Of a stretch of DNA of 64,000 bases, positions 22,466 to 33,919 are shown piece after piece. Position numbers and translations under genes: made by a program. The notes beneath the pieces were generated by a model that had not been told where the DNA came from, searched no databases, and was given only the letters and a program-made list of their open reading frames with translations. Location of the stretch: assembly GCF_000699445.3 (NCBI RefSeq), contig NC_067197.1, forward strand, positions 29,929,809-29,993,808, read 5' to 3'. Source of the stretch: Schistosoma haematobium (Eukaryota; Platyhelminthes; Trematoda; Strigeidida; Schistosomatidae). How positions within the stretch are numbered: the first letter of the stretch is position 1; every line of letters starts with the position of its first letter.

Positions 22466-24779
22466 TTAAAGTAGTTTGTCTATAACTGAAGACAATATTT
22501 CATAGAAGTTCTATTGAAATCATATTTATTTGTACAAAATAGGAAGAATTGTATTTTTATTTGACATGAATGAAATCTCAAATACTACACGTTTACAAAA
22601 ATGTATTTTAATACATGGTCACTTAGATTAACAACAAGCATTTAAGAGTATTCAATTGATTTCATCTTCCAGTTTTAAGAACTCGAGAAAAATATCCTAC
22701 CATAGACGTTGAGCTTATTGATGTGTACATTATCATAAGTGAAAAGTTTGATTTTATTATATAATATATATAATATTCTATCCATAACGTTGATGCTGTT
22801 ACTGGCAAACATTGAACCAACACAAATTTGTCAAATACGATTACAGGGAGAAGTTTTGAAATAGTTTGACAGGTTTTCTAGTAGTTCTATCCATTTGAAC
22901 GAAATAATGGAATTCATTGATCCCTATCTACAACAGAATAGTGTATGAATTAGTTAATGGTACTTCAATAAACATGTTAAGTAAATTGTTTTATCCACCC
23001 TTTCTTAATGCTTACTAAAACAAGTAATTCAGGATTGTAAATTTTAAATAGAGCCTTTCCCTAAGTGTTTGCATTTTTATATGTATACATAATCATCTTT
23101 ATATCACTTATACTTCTAAATATATGTTTTCTTATCCATGTAGAACAGCATAATTATTCGACAGGTATGGATACTTCAGGCTTTGTTACTCAAAAATAAT
23201 TCCATTTATAATTTTCGACTACTATCTAGTCCTTATCAATAATCACATTATGTTAAGTGGATTACTTACTGAATACCAATTAACAACTAGATATGCTTTA
23301 AAACTTTGGAAAATCTTGTCTAATACTAATCGTACGTTAGGTTGATATTATTGTCGAACAAATATACATTTAGAAAAAAACTCTACTTGAGATTCTTTAA
23401 TTATCTACAAATTATTGGAAACGAAACTATTTAGTTTTCATCATACTCACATTTCAAATATAACAAAGCTGATGAAACCTAGAATGGTTTGACAAAGAAA
23501 CAGTGTCTTATCTAATCCCAGATGTAACCTCGATTATAATAATAATAATAATAACAATCAACTTTCTTGACCATTATTATTCAAAACGCTTGTATATTCC
23601 AAGTGTTTAGCAATTAGAAAAAGAAAAGAAGATAACTTCTAATAGTTTGTCTCTATGCCCAAGGCTATATTAAACTATGCAGTTATTATAATCAGAATAA
23701 TCTCTTTTTTATTGTTACTTTAAGGATGAATAAACAAAAAAATAGACATAATGTATCTGGTGTTAAAACATGTTTTAAAATAAGATTAGTCGGTATCAAC
23801 ATAAATGTTATCGTTACTCTATATTGTTCTGCTAAAATGATTTGTCAAATATATATCACTGTATAAAAACTAAAATAAGAAGATTAAAGATGAGATACAT
23901 TTTTCCATTAGAAAACAGTTTTTTTTCTAATTTTAAAAACCCTTTTTTCTTTCAAAGATGCATTATGTATTGAATTGCAAAGTGAGTTATGATATCAAAG
24001 ACAGTGAAAGAATTCTGTAGCTTTTGTTTAAAACAAAAAAAAATGTCCGAAGTCAGTTGCCGTATTTATCTGTCAATATGAAAGAGAGATTATTCAAGAA
24101 AAAAAATCTATAATGTTAACTTGGAAACACAACCAATGAAGTTCTTAATATAAAAGTTATTTCATTACTTATTAACATCCATTGGAAAGGGCCAGAACGA
24201 TCTAATATCTGATTTCTTTTTACTTCTTAATTTGAGACTCCCTTGATCAAAGAATCCAGAACTTTTAGGCCCTAAAACAAACACATCATCATGAGTACAC
24301 TGAGAAAAGTTTATATATAGGTCATATTTCTAACTTGATTAAATTTATGAATTAACAAAACTATCATTTTCATTACAAATTGGATTATACTCAATAATGA
24401 TAGTATCATAAATAGAATGCAGCGTTTTGTTTTTGCTTACGAAAAAAACAACAACAACATAATTTTCTATTTTAAAAATGTAACGATTAATTAGTTACAT
24501 AATAATTCCATTCACCTTGGGATTTTCAATTGAACTACTCAATAACAATAAGCTATAATTAGTATTATGGTTAATATTATGCGAAGTAATTATTCCATTC
24601 CATAAAATAGGCATAATCCAAAATGATAAAAATTGGATAGACAAATTAGGTTTTTTTAAAAAAAAAACTAAACATCAAAGACAAAATAAAATAAAATATC
24701 ATAGGCTAATAAAAAACCATATTGGATAGAAATGATATTTCTATCTTTCATTTTCTCTAAATTAAATATTGAACAGAAT
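22466..24779. other. AT-rich non-coding DNA
   Basis: No gene or assignable repeat was seen apart from a short (ATA)n run near 23538-23555. Confidence 0.5.
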
Positions 24780-24992
24780 CATCTACTCACTAGTGACTGA
24801 CTTCAAGAGGCATTTCCTGAAGTTCTAGTGAGAAACAGTGACCAGTGGAGTTCAACCGGGTCTGTTGTGAGAAATCGGTTCACTGAAGACAATAGTGTAC
24901 GGTGATGCAATTTTGTGGATTGGTTGAAGTTAGACATTAGTACCGTTAGGTGTTCGCTCAGTAGTCTAGTGGTTAAGCGCTAACTACGAACG
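24780..24992 (+). repeat. Smα-like SINE, 3'-truncated
   Basis: It carries the 5' body (CTCACTAGTGACTGACTTCA, CAACCGGGTCTGTTGTGAGA) and the A-box side of the tRNA-like part (AGTCTAGTGGTTAAGCGC). It stops before the B box and ribozyme. Confidence 0.75.
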
Positions 24993-25237
24993 ATAAAATA
25001 AGGTGTTATATTGTAAACGGTTCTGTGTTTTAAGAATAATTCTCATGAGCATTGAGTTTCGCTTTGTCTTAATGCCTTTATTCATATACTGATAGGACAG
25101 CTCTCGTATTTGACGTCCTATTACTATTAAAACTTTATTGTAATATACAAATAATTTTCCTATTAGAATAATTAAAGAACAAAGCTTACATTATTTTTAC
25201 TCATTACCAATAATCAAATTATTATCAGCATAGGATT
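24993..25237. other. AT-rich spacer
   Basis: Nothing was recognised. Confidence 0.5.
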
Positions 25238-25400
25238 GTGGAGATTGTTGAGTTGGGACTACTCAGCAGTGCACATCCACGTTCGTACACTCAGAAGTCC
25301 AACCCAGGAGTTCCAAACTAGGACAAGGCGGCCGTCTAGTTCTTTCAGGTTTTCAATGGTGGTCTAATATTGATCAGTTCACGATCTCAATTAAAAACTC
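25238..25400. repeat. Smα fragment, fold-back type
   Basis: A minus-strand hammerhead edge (GGGACTACTCAGCAGTGCAC) is followed closely by a plus-strand hammerhead remnant and tail (AGGACAAGGCGGCCGTCTAG). Most of the tRNA-like part is missing. Confidence 0.55.
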
Positions 25401-25784
25401 AGGTTAATGATTTCAAAAGGAACAAAAAAATAATAGGATGCTTTTCAAAAAGATCGTCGATAAAAATACTTATTATACAAGTATACTAAATTAATAAACC
25501 TAATGAATTTTACCTCATCCAACTAAGAACACAAAAATTCCTTTAAAAAATATCAAAGATTTCTTTATAATTTATAAAATGTCTACTCCTTTTCCTTAAA
25601 GTTAAGAAAAACAGTCTTTATTGTTTCACCTATTATACCTTTATTCCTACGTATTGAATTCATTTACGCTGTAGTTAAGAATAATCGAACAGCATAATGT
25701 CAAATTATCAATCATATTTTGTAACAGTTTAATTTCTTCCTTATTGAAATGCCAGTGTTCACAATAAAAATTAAGTAATTTCAC
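25401..25784. other. AT-rich spacer
   Basis: Nothing was recognised. Confidence 0.5.
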
Positions 25785-26165
25785 TGGTTGAAATCATGAG
25801 TGAATTGAAGCTAGACCACCATGGAAAACCTGAAAGCACTGGATGGCCGTTTCGTCCTATTGTAGGACTCCTGAGCAGTGCGCATCGACGATCCCGCCCC
25901 CCGCGAGTTTCGAACCCAGGACCTACCAGTCTCGCGCCAGGCGCTTAACCAACTAGACCACTGAGCCGGCATCCAACGGTACTAGTGCCTAACTTCAACC
26001 AATCCACGAATCGTGGACCGAAGATGCGCACTGCTGAGTAGTCCCATACTAGGACGAAACGGCTATCCAGTGCTTCCAGGTTTTCCATGCTGGTCTAGCT
26101 TCAATTCACTCATGGTTTTAACAAGTGAAATTTCTAAAATCTCCACAAAACCCCTTCTGATAAAA
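25785..26165. repeat. Smα fold-back copy with about 97-bp arms
   Basis: The left arm (about 25792-25888, minus-strand tail and hammerhead) is the inverse of the right arm (about 26024-26121, plus-strand hammerhead and tail), with about nine differences. The loop holds a minus-strand tRNA-like part (B-box complement GTTTCGAACCCAGGAC at about 25907). The left core reads CTCAGGA and the right CTGAGTA, so each has lost one invariant base. GACGAAACGG and the stem II arms are kept in both. Confidence 0.78.
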
Positions 26166-26934
26166 ATTAACTTGTTTCAACAAAACCAGCAAATTTGTTA
26201 AAAGTATATTCATTGTTTGTGTGTTAGAAATGTACGTATATGTGAATACGTCGACCTGTTATAAATACCATGCATAACAAAAAAGAAACTTTTGTAAAAG
26301 TTTTGTTTAAATCTCTGTCAGTCAAATTTCAAAATTATTTACTTTAAATCATTTTCATTTATTTATATAAAATGTATCATCAATGAATGAAACTGTTTCA
26401 TTTAAACTGCAAAAAACAAAAAACAATTGGATAATGTTTTTTTAAAAATGTATCTTTAACAATTTAGTATACAATCATAATCATTCATTCATAATAAGCC
26501 AATAAACATTGAATTTTTGTGGAGTGATATTTGTTTTTTTTTTAAAAAGTGGTGAAAAACACATTGTCGTATTTCTTTTTTTTTAAATAATGATTTATTA
26601 GTTAGTTGTATCCACCTTAGATACTACCGTATGATTTCATATTGTTTTTTTATATTCAAGTTAACATTGACTACATTACTATGATATACACTGATCAGAT
26701 TCAATTATTATTTATAATAAGAAATAACAGTTGAAATTTGTACTACAGAAAATGCACCTTTTTGATGTTATCATATCATAGAGTAGTGTGTAAGATTAAA
26801 GATGATGTTTATTATTGAATTGTTTACATTGACAAGCAAGTTATTATCTTTCAAATTAATTCTAATCAATCACTGAGACAGTTATGTTAAAAAATAGGTC
26901 ATTCATTTATAAATTTATACAGATTGTATTTTGA
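26166..26934. other. AT-rich non-coding DNA
   Basis: No gene or assignable repeat was seen. Confidence 0.5.
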
Positions 26935-27167
26935 TTTAGATCATGAACCAACTGGTGTTAGACCACCGTTGAAAGACTGAAGCTAATCCGTGTAGGGTAG
27001 AAACAGGTATCTACCTCAGTACAATGGAAGATGGTCGCAAAATTTCGTCGATTGGTCGATATTAGACACTGACACCACTGGATGCCCGCTCAATGGTCCA
27101 GTAGGTTAAGCGTTCGCGCGCGAGACTGAAAGACCTGGGTTCGAATCCCGCGAGCGGGATCGTGGAT
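26935..27167 (+). repeat. Smα-like SINE, truncated before the ribozyme
   Basis: A short inverted tail piece (AGATCATGAACCAACTGG) precedes the plus-strand body and a well-kept tRNA-like part: CAGTAGGTTAAGCGTTCGC, then GGGTTCGAATCCCGCGAGCG. This is the best-preserved pol III-type B box of the family in this window. The copy stops at GGGATCGTGGATTGG, just before the hammerhead. Confidence 0.7.
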
Positions 27168-27514
27168 TGGTATTTTATTACTTTTTTATCCTTAATTAAC
27201 GGTACAATGAAGTGTTAAAACTTGTAATTAAGCTATTGTGTCATAAACTATATCCATACAATGATTTATCTAAAAATAACGGTAAAATTGAATATCAAAA
27301 CTTTTTTTGTCAAATCGCATATCAATCATATCCAGAAAATCACTTTTTTTCCTCAGTTTCACTAGGTATATATCATTAGACTGATATAATATCACTATTG
27401 AGAGCTTGAGATTAATTTACCAAATACCTTTACAAATACTGATTAGAGTAAGATTAGTAGATTATTTAGTATCTGGAAACCCTAATTTAGATAAATAGTG
27501 TGGTTAGAATAAAT
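27168..27514. other. AT-rich spacer
   Basis: Nothing was recognised. Confidence 0.5.
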
Positions 27515-27640
27515 GTATTTTTCGTTATATCCCATTGAGTAGGAAAAATTTCATTTTTGATGTTTCGTGTATCAATGGAAGCCACTTCTTCAGAGTAAAT
27601 AAATCTATTTGAAATTATCAAGTCCAATCTTGGCATTGAC
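27515..27640 (-). repeat. Left member of an inverted repeat pair around the Merlin element
   Basis: ATATCCCATTGAGTAGGAAA followed by GATGTTTCGTGTATC and CCACTTCTTCAGAGTAAATA is the inverse of 29300-29410. It belongs to the same GAAGAAG...CGAAACATT style as the hairpins at 22.3 and 55.6 kb. Confidence 0.55.
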
Positions 27641-27793
27641 ACTCATAAATAGTGGTTATGTTCAAATTGTATAGTAATCTTTTTCTATTACATAGATAAA
27701 AATTTGTAAGTTGTAAAAAACTTGATATCATCAAAGCTACAAGTAAAAATATTCATAATCAACTACACCATGGATTTTCTTATTTATTCACGA

Positions 27794-27801
27794 GTTCAAA
27801 T
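27794..27801. repeat. Target-site duplication of the Merlin relic, left copy
   Basis: GTTCAAAT is repeated exactly at 28869-28876. An 8-bp duplication is the size expected for Merlin elements. Confidence 0.75.
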
Positions 27802-28868
27802 GGCGAGACTATAATTTGTGGACGACCTTTCAAAGAATTCGAACGTATCAGAAAACAGTTAGTATAAAGTAAATATATACTATACAAAACCAAAGAATTA
27901 AAGTGGATACACTTCTTTTAAATGATTTAAAAACTTTTCAAGAATAGAAAGAGGTTCTGAGGTTCTGAAATCGTAATACATGCGATAGAATAACCCATCC
28001 ATATAATTTCACAATAGTTAACCTCTGAAGCCATGATAAGTTCGCGAAAACTATTTCAGTCTCGACCACATAGCTTCAATATTGTTTGTATGCACTCAGG
28101 TGTTTGGTCCACGAAATGCCACTTGTGGACGAAGATAAGATGCACACAATCAAACCTGTGTAGTCATCGGTGCGCTCTCCAATCATCCGTATGTATTGTA
28201 GTACCCGGCTGCACATATTCCCGTATAATTGGTATTATCGTTTTAGCCTGTCGGTTTCTAATCCGTTGGGGGTGTTCCTTTTGAGATGACCTGTCGTGTC
28301 TTCTAATGTGTATTCACGGAAGTGCTACTTACCTAGTCTTGTTTAAAACTATGTTCTCTGTTAAATTTTCGTTTCCTGATAACCGTTTCATCTATTTTGA
28401 CGATTCTCTCGACTTCCTCAAACGACTCGCTTGTCAATTTTACTGTGTATATATCTCTACAATGCTCTTACAGTTGAACAACCGAAGCTTCAGTAATATC
28501 TGCAAACGTTTAAGCCAGTGTTACTGGTGCTTTTATTATCCAATTTGCAACAATTATCATAATTTGCCTTAGTCTTGATCTGAATCTAGTGAAAACTTCC
28601 TATTATAGCAGACTTTTTCGTCCAATATATATTACATCGAAAAACAACATCACGGTAGTTTGCACAGATCCCACGAATCATTCGATTACCACAATTATAA
28701 ATAAAGAAACTTCTTAGTAATCCCATTTGTCGTAGCTACTCAATTATAACACCTCCAAAATTCTCTGAAAACCGATCGTACGTGACCACCAGGAATGAAA
28801 ATTAGCGCCATGACCTTTAAAGCCCTCAAACGCTTTTGACTGGCTCGTCCATAAATTATAGTAACACC
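27802..28868 (-). mobile_element. Merlin/IS1016 DNA transposon relic
   Basis: The 1,067-bp element has inverted ends, GGCGAGACTATAATTTGTGG and the inverse of its right end, GGTGTTACTATAATTTATGG. It lies between 8-bp duplications GTTCAAAT. The minus strand carries a broken transposase whose three DDE-bearing blocks are recognisable (see the next entry). Short plus-strand frames inside it are antisense and meaningless. The same terminal sequences bound non-coding ~290-bp MITEs at 8.35, 32.95 and 58.70 kb, which this family could have mobilised. Confidence 0.8.
28030..28440 (-). pseudogene. Merlin transposase pseudogene
   Basis: This would have been the DDE transposase that cuts and pastes the element. 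On the minus strand the pieces read VKIDETVIRKRKFNREH (first catalytic Asp, near 28390-28430), KTIIPIIREYVQPGTTIHTD then DWRAH (second Asp, about 28190-28250) and, in another frame, VHTNNIEAMWSRLK (catalytic Glu, about 28048-28092). This order and spacing is that of the IS1016/Merlin family. Several stops and at least one frameshift separate the pieces, so the gene is dead. The N-terminal part lies further right, up to about 28700, and is too worn to read. Confidence 0.78.
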
Positions 28869-28876
28869 GTTCAAAT
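28869..28876. repeat. Target-site duplication of the Merlin relic, right copy
   Basis: An exact copy of GTTCAAAT at 27794-27801. Confidence 0.75.
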
Positions 28877-29299
28877 GAAAATAAACAGATTAATAAGAAA
28901 TCAATAAATGATGGTCTTGTTTATAAAATTAAGGAAATTCGCATGCTTACAATAAAAGAATAAATATATTTTTCTACATTTGACAATGATTCAATATTTC
29001 CTGTCTATGAGTAAAAAGTTACGGTATTTCTGTAAAAGAAATACCAATAATTAATTATGTACTTATTATTAACAAAAACACATTAGAATAAACTTAATAG
29101 ATATTACATATAAGAATTAAATTTATAAACTAACGGATTATTACGAGTACGTGATTTTTAAACTAACCATCTTGTGTACTATTCCACTTAAACAGACTTA
29201 TTTTATAATCGGTATTTTCAGAATGAAAGAATTTAAAATTAATTAATTGAACTATATATCAACCAACTGATGTCATGTCAAATAATCCAAGTTTAAAGC
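28877..29299. other. AT-rich spacer
   Basis: No gene was seen. Confidence 0.5.
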
Positions 29300-29412
29300 T
29301 TGGATTAATTTTGATTTGATTATTTATTCTCTGAAGAAGTAGCTTACGTTCAGGTACGAAACATTAGAAAATTTGAAAGCTTCATTTCCCTACTCATTGG
29401 GATATTACAAAT
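29300..29412 (+). repeat. Right member of the inverted repeat pair around the Merlin element
   Basis: TATTCTCTGAAGAAGTAGCT, GGTACGAAACATTAG and CCTACTCATTGGGATATTAC are the inverse of 27515-27640. Confidence 0.55.
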
Positions 29413-30095
29413 ATATTATTGTTATTTGTCTATTCAATGCTCGATTTATCAAATCAAACCTTGGTAATGATACCTACTAAATCATTCATTAGTTTAAAAT
29501 CACAAATTTACTAACTGTTTAAAATATTAACAGAAATAGATTACATCAACTCACTGATAAAATACAGCCAGAACAAATATTAATGCAGGATAATATGAAT
29601 TCATCATATTTCGTGGCTTCTTGTCAGCTGCTTACAACCAAATATATATTCGAATTTCGCATTGAGATAAGAAATAGTATGGAAAAATTGACATAAGTGA
29701 ATGTAAAGGATTGGAGTGACAAAGGTTATCAATGATATATATAAGTATATATACATATGAAAAAACAGGTCAGAGGTTATTAGGTGTTAGAATCAAGGAA
29801 ACATTAAGGATGAGTGTTGTAATAGTGGAGTTCAGAGACAGATAACATAATTTGTGTGATAATTATAGAGGTAATGAAGGATTCAAGGAATTAAAAAATT
29901 GATAAGATGGGTTGCGTATATTAGAATTGAATAGAAGTTGAAGAGTTCACATAATTTAAGAGAATCAAGTGAGCGGAAATGTGTAAGTGAAAGGGTGGTT
30001 TAAGAATTCGGTAATGGGAGAAGAATAAAATTAATAACCAAAAACAAAACAAAAAACATAAACAGAATGGATTACCAGGATAGTAATAAGTTTAT
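29413..30095. other. AT-rich DNA, probably 3' flank of a Penelope-like fragment
   Basis: No coding signal was seen. The purine-rich part (about 29700-30050) may be the trailing region of the minus-strand element that follows. Confidence 0.4.
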
Positions 30096-30356
30096 TACTA
30101 TCTCTTTTTGAATACATAAATCCGGTTTAAGTTTTTTTTATCGCTATCGCTTCAGCAAAACGGAGAGCAGCCGTATTTCTTCGTCTGCTAATAATTTTAA
30201 AAGCATAAGAGATATCAGTGGTATGCCCGGTGTCAAGTAAATGTCGAGCTTGTGATGGAGTTTTGTTCTCTGAGCTGGATGGTTTGATCGTGGAGCTTTC
30301 ATCGTTCTTCTGAACGACCTCATCAGCACAAACTTCAGATAGAAGTGAAGCATTCG
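30096..30356 (-). pseudogene. Penelope-like element, C-terminal fragment
   Basis: A minus frame reads DTGHTTDISYAFKIISRRRN then a short LRFAEAIAI-type end. This resembles the end of the GIY-YIG endonuclease protein of Penelope-like retroelements, just downstream of the nuclease core. The nuclease core itself is absent. The right part (30268-30340) forms one arm of an inverted repeat with 30356-30430, so the reading frame crosses a rearrangement. Confidence 0.5.
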
Positions 30357-30430
30357 AATTTTTGCGCTGATGATTTCGTTCAGAAAAATGATGAAAGCTC
30401 CACGACCAAACCATCCATCTCAGAGAACAA
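30268..30430. repeat. Inverted repeat within the Penelope-like fragment
   Basis: GTTCTCTGAGCTGGATGGTT ... GAACGACCTCATCAGC is mirrored by GCTGATGATTTCGTTCAG ... AACCATCCATCTCAGAGAAC. The arms are about 65 bp with a 35-bp loop. The two copies differ at several sites, so the duplication is not recent. Confidence 0.7.
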
Positions 30431-30924
30431 AACACCATCAAAATCACCCACCTGAGCTACAGATCTTCTTCACCATCTCAAATGCCGAGCTATTGCACTA
30501 TTGAGAGCCCTAGTCCTTCACAACCTCAATTTCTTTCGAACATGATCAGAAATGTGAACATGTACTCTTCTCTTGGTTCTTCCAATGAATGTACTTTGAC
30601 ATATACATGTAACTTGGTAAATACATCGTTCTATCAGCTAGAGTAGAAGAATCTTAATATGAAATGGTTGATATACATTAGTGAATAAATAAAGCAGGAA
30701 TTTAATAATTCCCTATTATAAACAATTCTCTAATCAATTTTAGTTAGATAATGCAAAATATATATATTTTTAAAAATTATTGTATTTATCTCAAATAAAT
30801 GAAATGATTTATTTACTTAAGCTGTGCATTCGGATATAGAGTTATATGGAAAATGTATGTCTATAGGAGGATTGCATCACCTAAATGGATTCGAGGATAA
30901 ATAACAAATGAGGTTACGTACTAA
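30431..30924. other. Repeat remnant and AT-rich DNA
   Basis: Up to about 30620 the composition is less AT-rich and probably continues the inverted Penelope-like fragment. No domain could be read. The rest is featureless. Confidence 0.35.
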
Positions 30925-31254
30925 TCAAAAGGTAAAGAAGAAAATCGTTTGGGGGTCAGATAATAGTCCAATTGACAGATATGAAGAAAAGCGACAAACA
31001 CAAATGTCATAATAATAAACTGAATAATAATCAAGAAAACTTGTATAAGGTAATGATAATAATAGTAGTAACTGACTAGAGTTTAAAATGCAAAATAGTA
31101 ATTTTAAAAATTCGATAATAATCAAGTGAGAAAAAAAACAAAACAAAAACAGAAACATACCCATTCAGGGAATTAGAGTCAAGGAAGGATGAGAGGTTGG
31201 ACAAATCGTTTCTGCACGCAACGTTCGGGCTTGAGCCCGTGAATTGGTAATGCC
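30925..31254 (-). repeat. 3' region of a Penelope-like element
   Basis: This segment aligns with 49240-49440, which lies in the same position relative to another GIY-YIG fragment. Shared landmarks are GACAGATATGAAGAAAA, AATAATAATCAAGA and AAGGATGAGAGGTTG. It is presumably the 3' untranslated part. Confidence 0.5.
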
Positions 31255-31662
31255 TCAGCAGTACATAGAATATTGATTCGACACCCCTTTGACTCCGTAG
31301 ATCAATTTAAAAGAAGAATACTTAGGAGCACTGTGTCCAAAATTGATTAAATGCTCCTGTATAGAACTAGTGATTGTCTTACATTCTTCTTTTACAAGCC
31401 AAGCCGGATAGTGTTCTGAGATGCGTTTGGAAAGTGATCGCTTTGTTCGACCTATATAACGAGCCCCACATGAGCACGTAAATTTATAAATACACATTGA
31501 TGTGGCCAAAAATGAAAGTTTATCTTTAACACATCCAGGAATGGTAGGCCGGCTTGAAAAAGCAATTCGGAGCTCGGCTGTGTAGAAAGTTCTATTCAAT
31601 GATTTTGAAATCCGTTTATTTAAGATTTCAGCAGCCGTGTCTCCTTTAAATTCCATATTCAT
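31255..31662 (-). pseudogene. GIY-YIG endonuclease end of a Penelope-like retroelement
   Basis: In Penelope-like elements this domain, fused after the reverse transcriptase, nicks target DNA. The 135-residue minus frame contains the GIY-YIG signature CIYKFTCSCGARYIGRTKRS (residues about 57-76), followed by LSKRISEHYPAWLV and SSIQEHLINFGH, as in Penelope-like C-termini. The Cys pair CSCG is typical of the retroelement version. No reverse-transcriptase domain was found upstream (31663-32280), so this is a 5'-truncated copy. The frame is open to its stop, but it cannot act alone as a retroelement. Confidence 0.75.
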
Positions 31663-32279
31663 GAACAGGGTTTTCTTTTGTACTGTCGATACTTTCTCAT
31701 GATGAATTCTAGGTGTTTCGTCGAAAAGAAAATTTTCCTCACTGAATTCTCTTTTTCTTATTCAATGACACTATGGGTTATTTTAATTATCTGAAATGAT
31801 TTATCATTTTATTATATTCTAAAATTGAATGAATATTTGTGATCATATTTCCTACTTTTATTATTTTTTTCTTTATATTTTAATATTTTCCCTTAATTTT
31901 ATTTTCTTGAAAAAAAATTCAAATCAAACAAAAACAAATCAAATTGCTAAAAAAATTTTTTTCTTAACCATTTTTGGCATCATATTTCAATATTTATTTT
32001 TAATGTCTTAGTAACTAGGTATAATCGATTATTTCACACAAATATCACATTATTATTCTACTTAACTAATATATAAAAATACATAATATATACTTAATTT
32101 AGTAGTTTGGACAATTCTAAAAATCAATTTGATAACTTTCTATTTAGTCAATTTTTTTAAGAAAAAAGAAAAATAGATGGAATTGAATACGTTCAAGGTA
32201 GATAAATCATGAAATAGGTGTAAAAGGTATTGAATGTTAATAGAAATAAAGTTTTCCATTTGTTTAATATATGATGTCA
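31663..32279. other. Non-coding DNA beside the Penelope-like fragment
   Basis: Sequence at about 31715-31775 (CGAAAAGAAAATTTTCCTCA, TGAATTCTCTTTTTCTTATT) matches 49845-49910, so the element's outer sequence is kept. The rest is AT-rich with no gene. Confidence 0.45.
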
Positions 32280-32495
32280 TTATAAAATGAAGTTGTGATT
32301 AGATGGTGGTTGGACCCGGGTTTCCTGTCGACTACCTCCAACCACCATCTAATCTCAATATATAGTGTGTGCAGTGTCGAGTCACGTGGCCACATTGCAA
32401 CATAATCGATAGCATTCGATCTGCACTAAATAAGGACTTGACACACGTGACATTGATCACCACCTAGTGATCAATTAATTGTGAAAGTGAAGTTG
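32280..32495. repeat. Fold-back repeat fragment with a perfect 18-bp hairpin
   Basis: GATTAGATGGTGGTTGGA (32297-32314) is exactly mirrored at 32337-32354 around a 22-nt loop. To the right lies one arm of the fold-back family seen at 1523-1767 (GACATTGATCACCACCTAGT). Confidence 0.65.
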
Positions 32496-32557
32496 TCTAT
32501 GATTTTAAATAAAACTCATTGATTATTAATGAATTTAAGTTTTTAGATCTTATAAGA

Positions 32558-32852
32558 TGGTGTGAGCTACTTATATCCACATAAGTAGTATATAACGATA
32601 ATCAGGAATAGAATGTATTTTAATAGAAGATTGAGAAGAAAAGAACGGGAACAGAAAACAATTGGTATAAAAATGAACGAACAATGAAATCTGAGATGAT
32701 TGATTGATATTTGAAGAAGGATCAGACAAGTTTGAGACAATTAATTGATATTTTTCAAATGAAGTATTTACTGTATGGATTGTTAGATTTTACTAAGAGA
32801 TTCTGTTCAGTAGCATTCAATTGCCCCACTTGTGTTCTCGTTCACTACAATA
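32558..32852 (-). repeat. Family D repeat, copy 4 (the only minus copy)
   Basis: The inverse of the other copies: it starts GTGTGAGCTACTTATATCCA and ends CCACTTGTGTTCTCGTTCAC. Non-coding. Confidence 0.65.
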
Positions 32853-32950
32853 GTTCTACTAGATAAATACTGATTAATCCAATTAACAATTAAGTTCTTC
32901 ATCATATGTTCTAAATTTCTAAGTAGTATATACGCTTTGAGACAATAATT

Positions 32951-33244
32951 TGTGTTGAGATTATAATTTATGGACAACCATTGAGAGGTGCTAAAGTGAA
33001 TTTGAAAGTGTCAACCTACTAACTAGGACTAAATGAGAGTTATAAATCAGTTTGAGGAGTTAGAATTATGATTTATAGTTGACAGTTAAGGTTAGGAAAT
33101 AGATTTAGGGTTTTCATCATGAACTGATATCAGCTAAAATGCCAAAACGTTATTTGGCCAAATAGATGGATGAATTTTGCGCGAAAATCCAAGACCTATT
33201 ATCTTATGCCTGATTGGTTCGTCCATAAATTATAATCTCACCAA
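32951..33244 (+). mobile_element. Merlin-type MITE
   Basis: The ends read TTGAGATTATAATTTATGGA and the inverse of its right end GGTGAGATTATAATTTATGG. The interior (AACTAGGACTAAATGAGAGT, AAATGCCAAAACGTTATTTG) aligns with the 58.7-kb MITE. It is non-coding, with the same terminal sequence as the Merlin relic at 27.8 kb. Confidence 0.7.
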
Positions 33245-33919
33245 ATATATTTATTTATCTCAATATTTAACTTTGTATTTAATTAGTAAACAATCTTCAA
33301 ACTGAATGTTTACAAAACTAACACTTATCCACTTAGTCAAACAGTGGTTAAATGCTTTACAATAACCGACTAACACTTCTGTATTTCTATACTCGTTTGA
33401 AATTTGATAAGTTAAACAATCAGATATTATCAATGCTCAAATGATTGCTGCGAGCACTAGAATGATTAGAATGGGCGATTTTATAATTTAGTTATGAAAC
33501 TGAGGCCTGAACCTCAGTCAAATAACTATACAAAATACATAACCATTGAATAACTGACTAATTATCCCAATATTAAGCTATTACTGTTATAACAAAACAC
33601 TTAGCTAACAAATTATGACTACAAGTCCCTAACAAATGATAAATGAAATACTGCAAATATAAAATAATCATGGTAGAAAAGTAATTAATAGGTTTACAAA
33701 TCTTTGTTAATGATGACAAATATAATCAAAATTAAACCTGTATTGCATAGCTATCCGAATTTATAATGCTTGATATTTCTATGTAATGATAGTAATTGAA
33801 TAAAAACCATCTTTTTAGAAACTATTCCAGTTATATGAAGTAACATCGAATGTGATGTCAATAAATGTTTGTAAATGGAATTAAAAAACCACAACTTAAA
33901 TCAAGACTGCCAATAGTAT
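33245..33919. other. AT-rich non-coding DNA
   Basis: No gene or assignable repeat was seen. Confidence 0.5.

Noticed and set aside
27095..27160. Possible tRNA gene (A box and B box with GGGTTCGAATCCC)
   Set aside because: The flanks are the standard Smα body and no complete cloverleaf with a paired acceptor stem could be formed, so it is a SINE.
28033..28572. Two plus-strand frames of 83 and 88 residues
   Set aside because: They are antisense to the Merlin transposase remnant. The minus strand carries the recognisable catalytic blocks.
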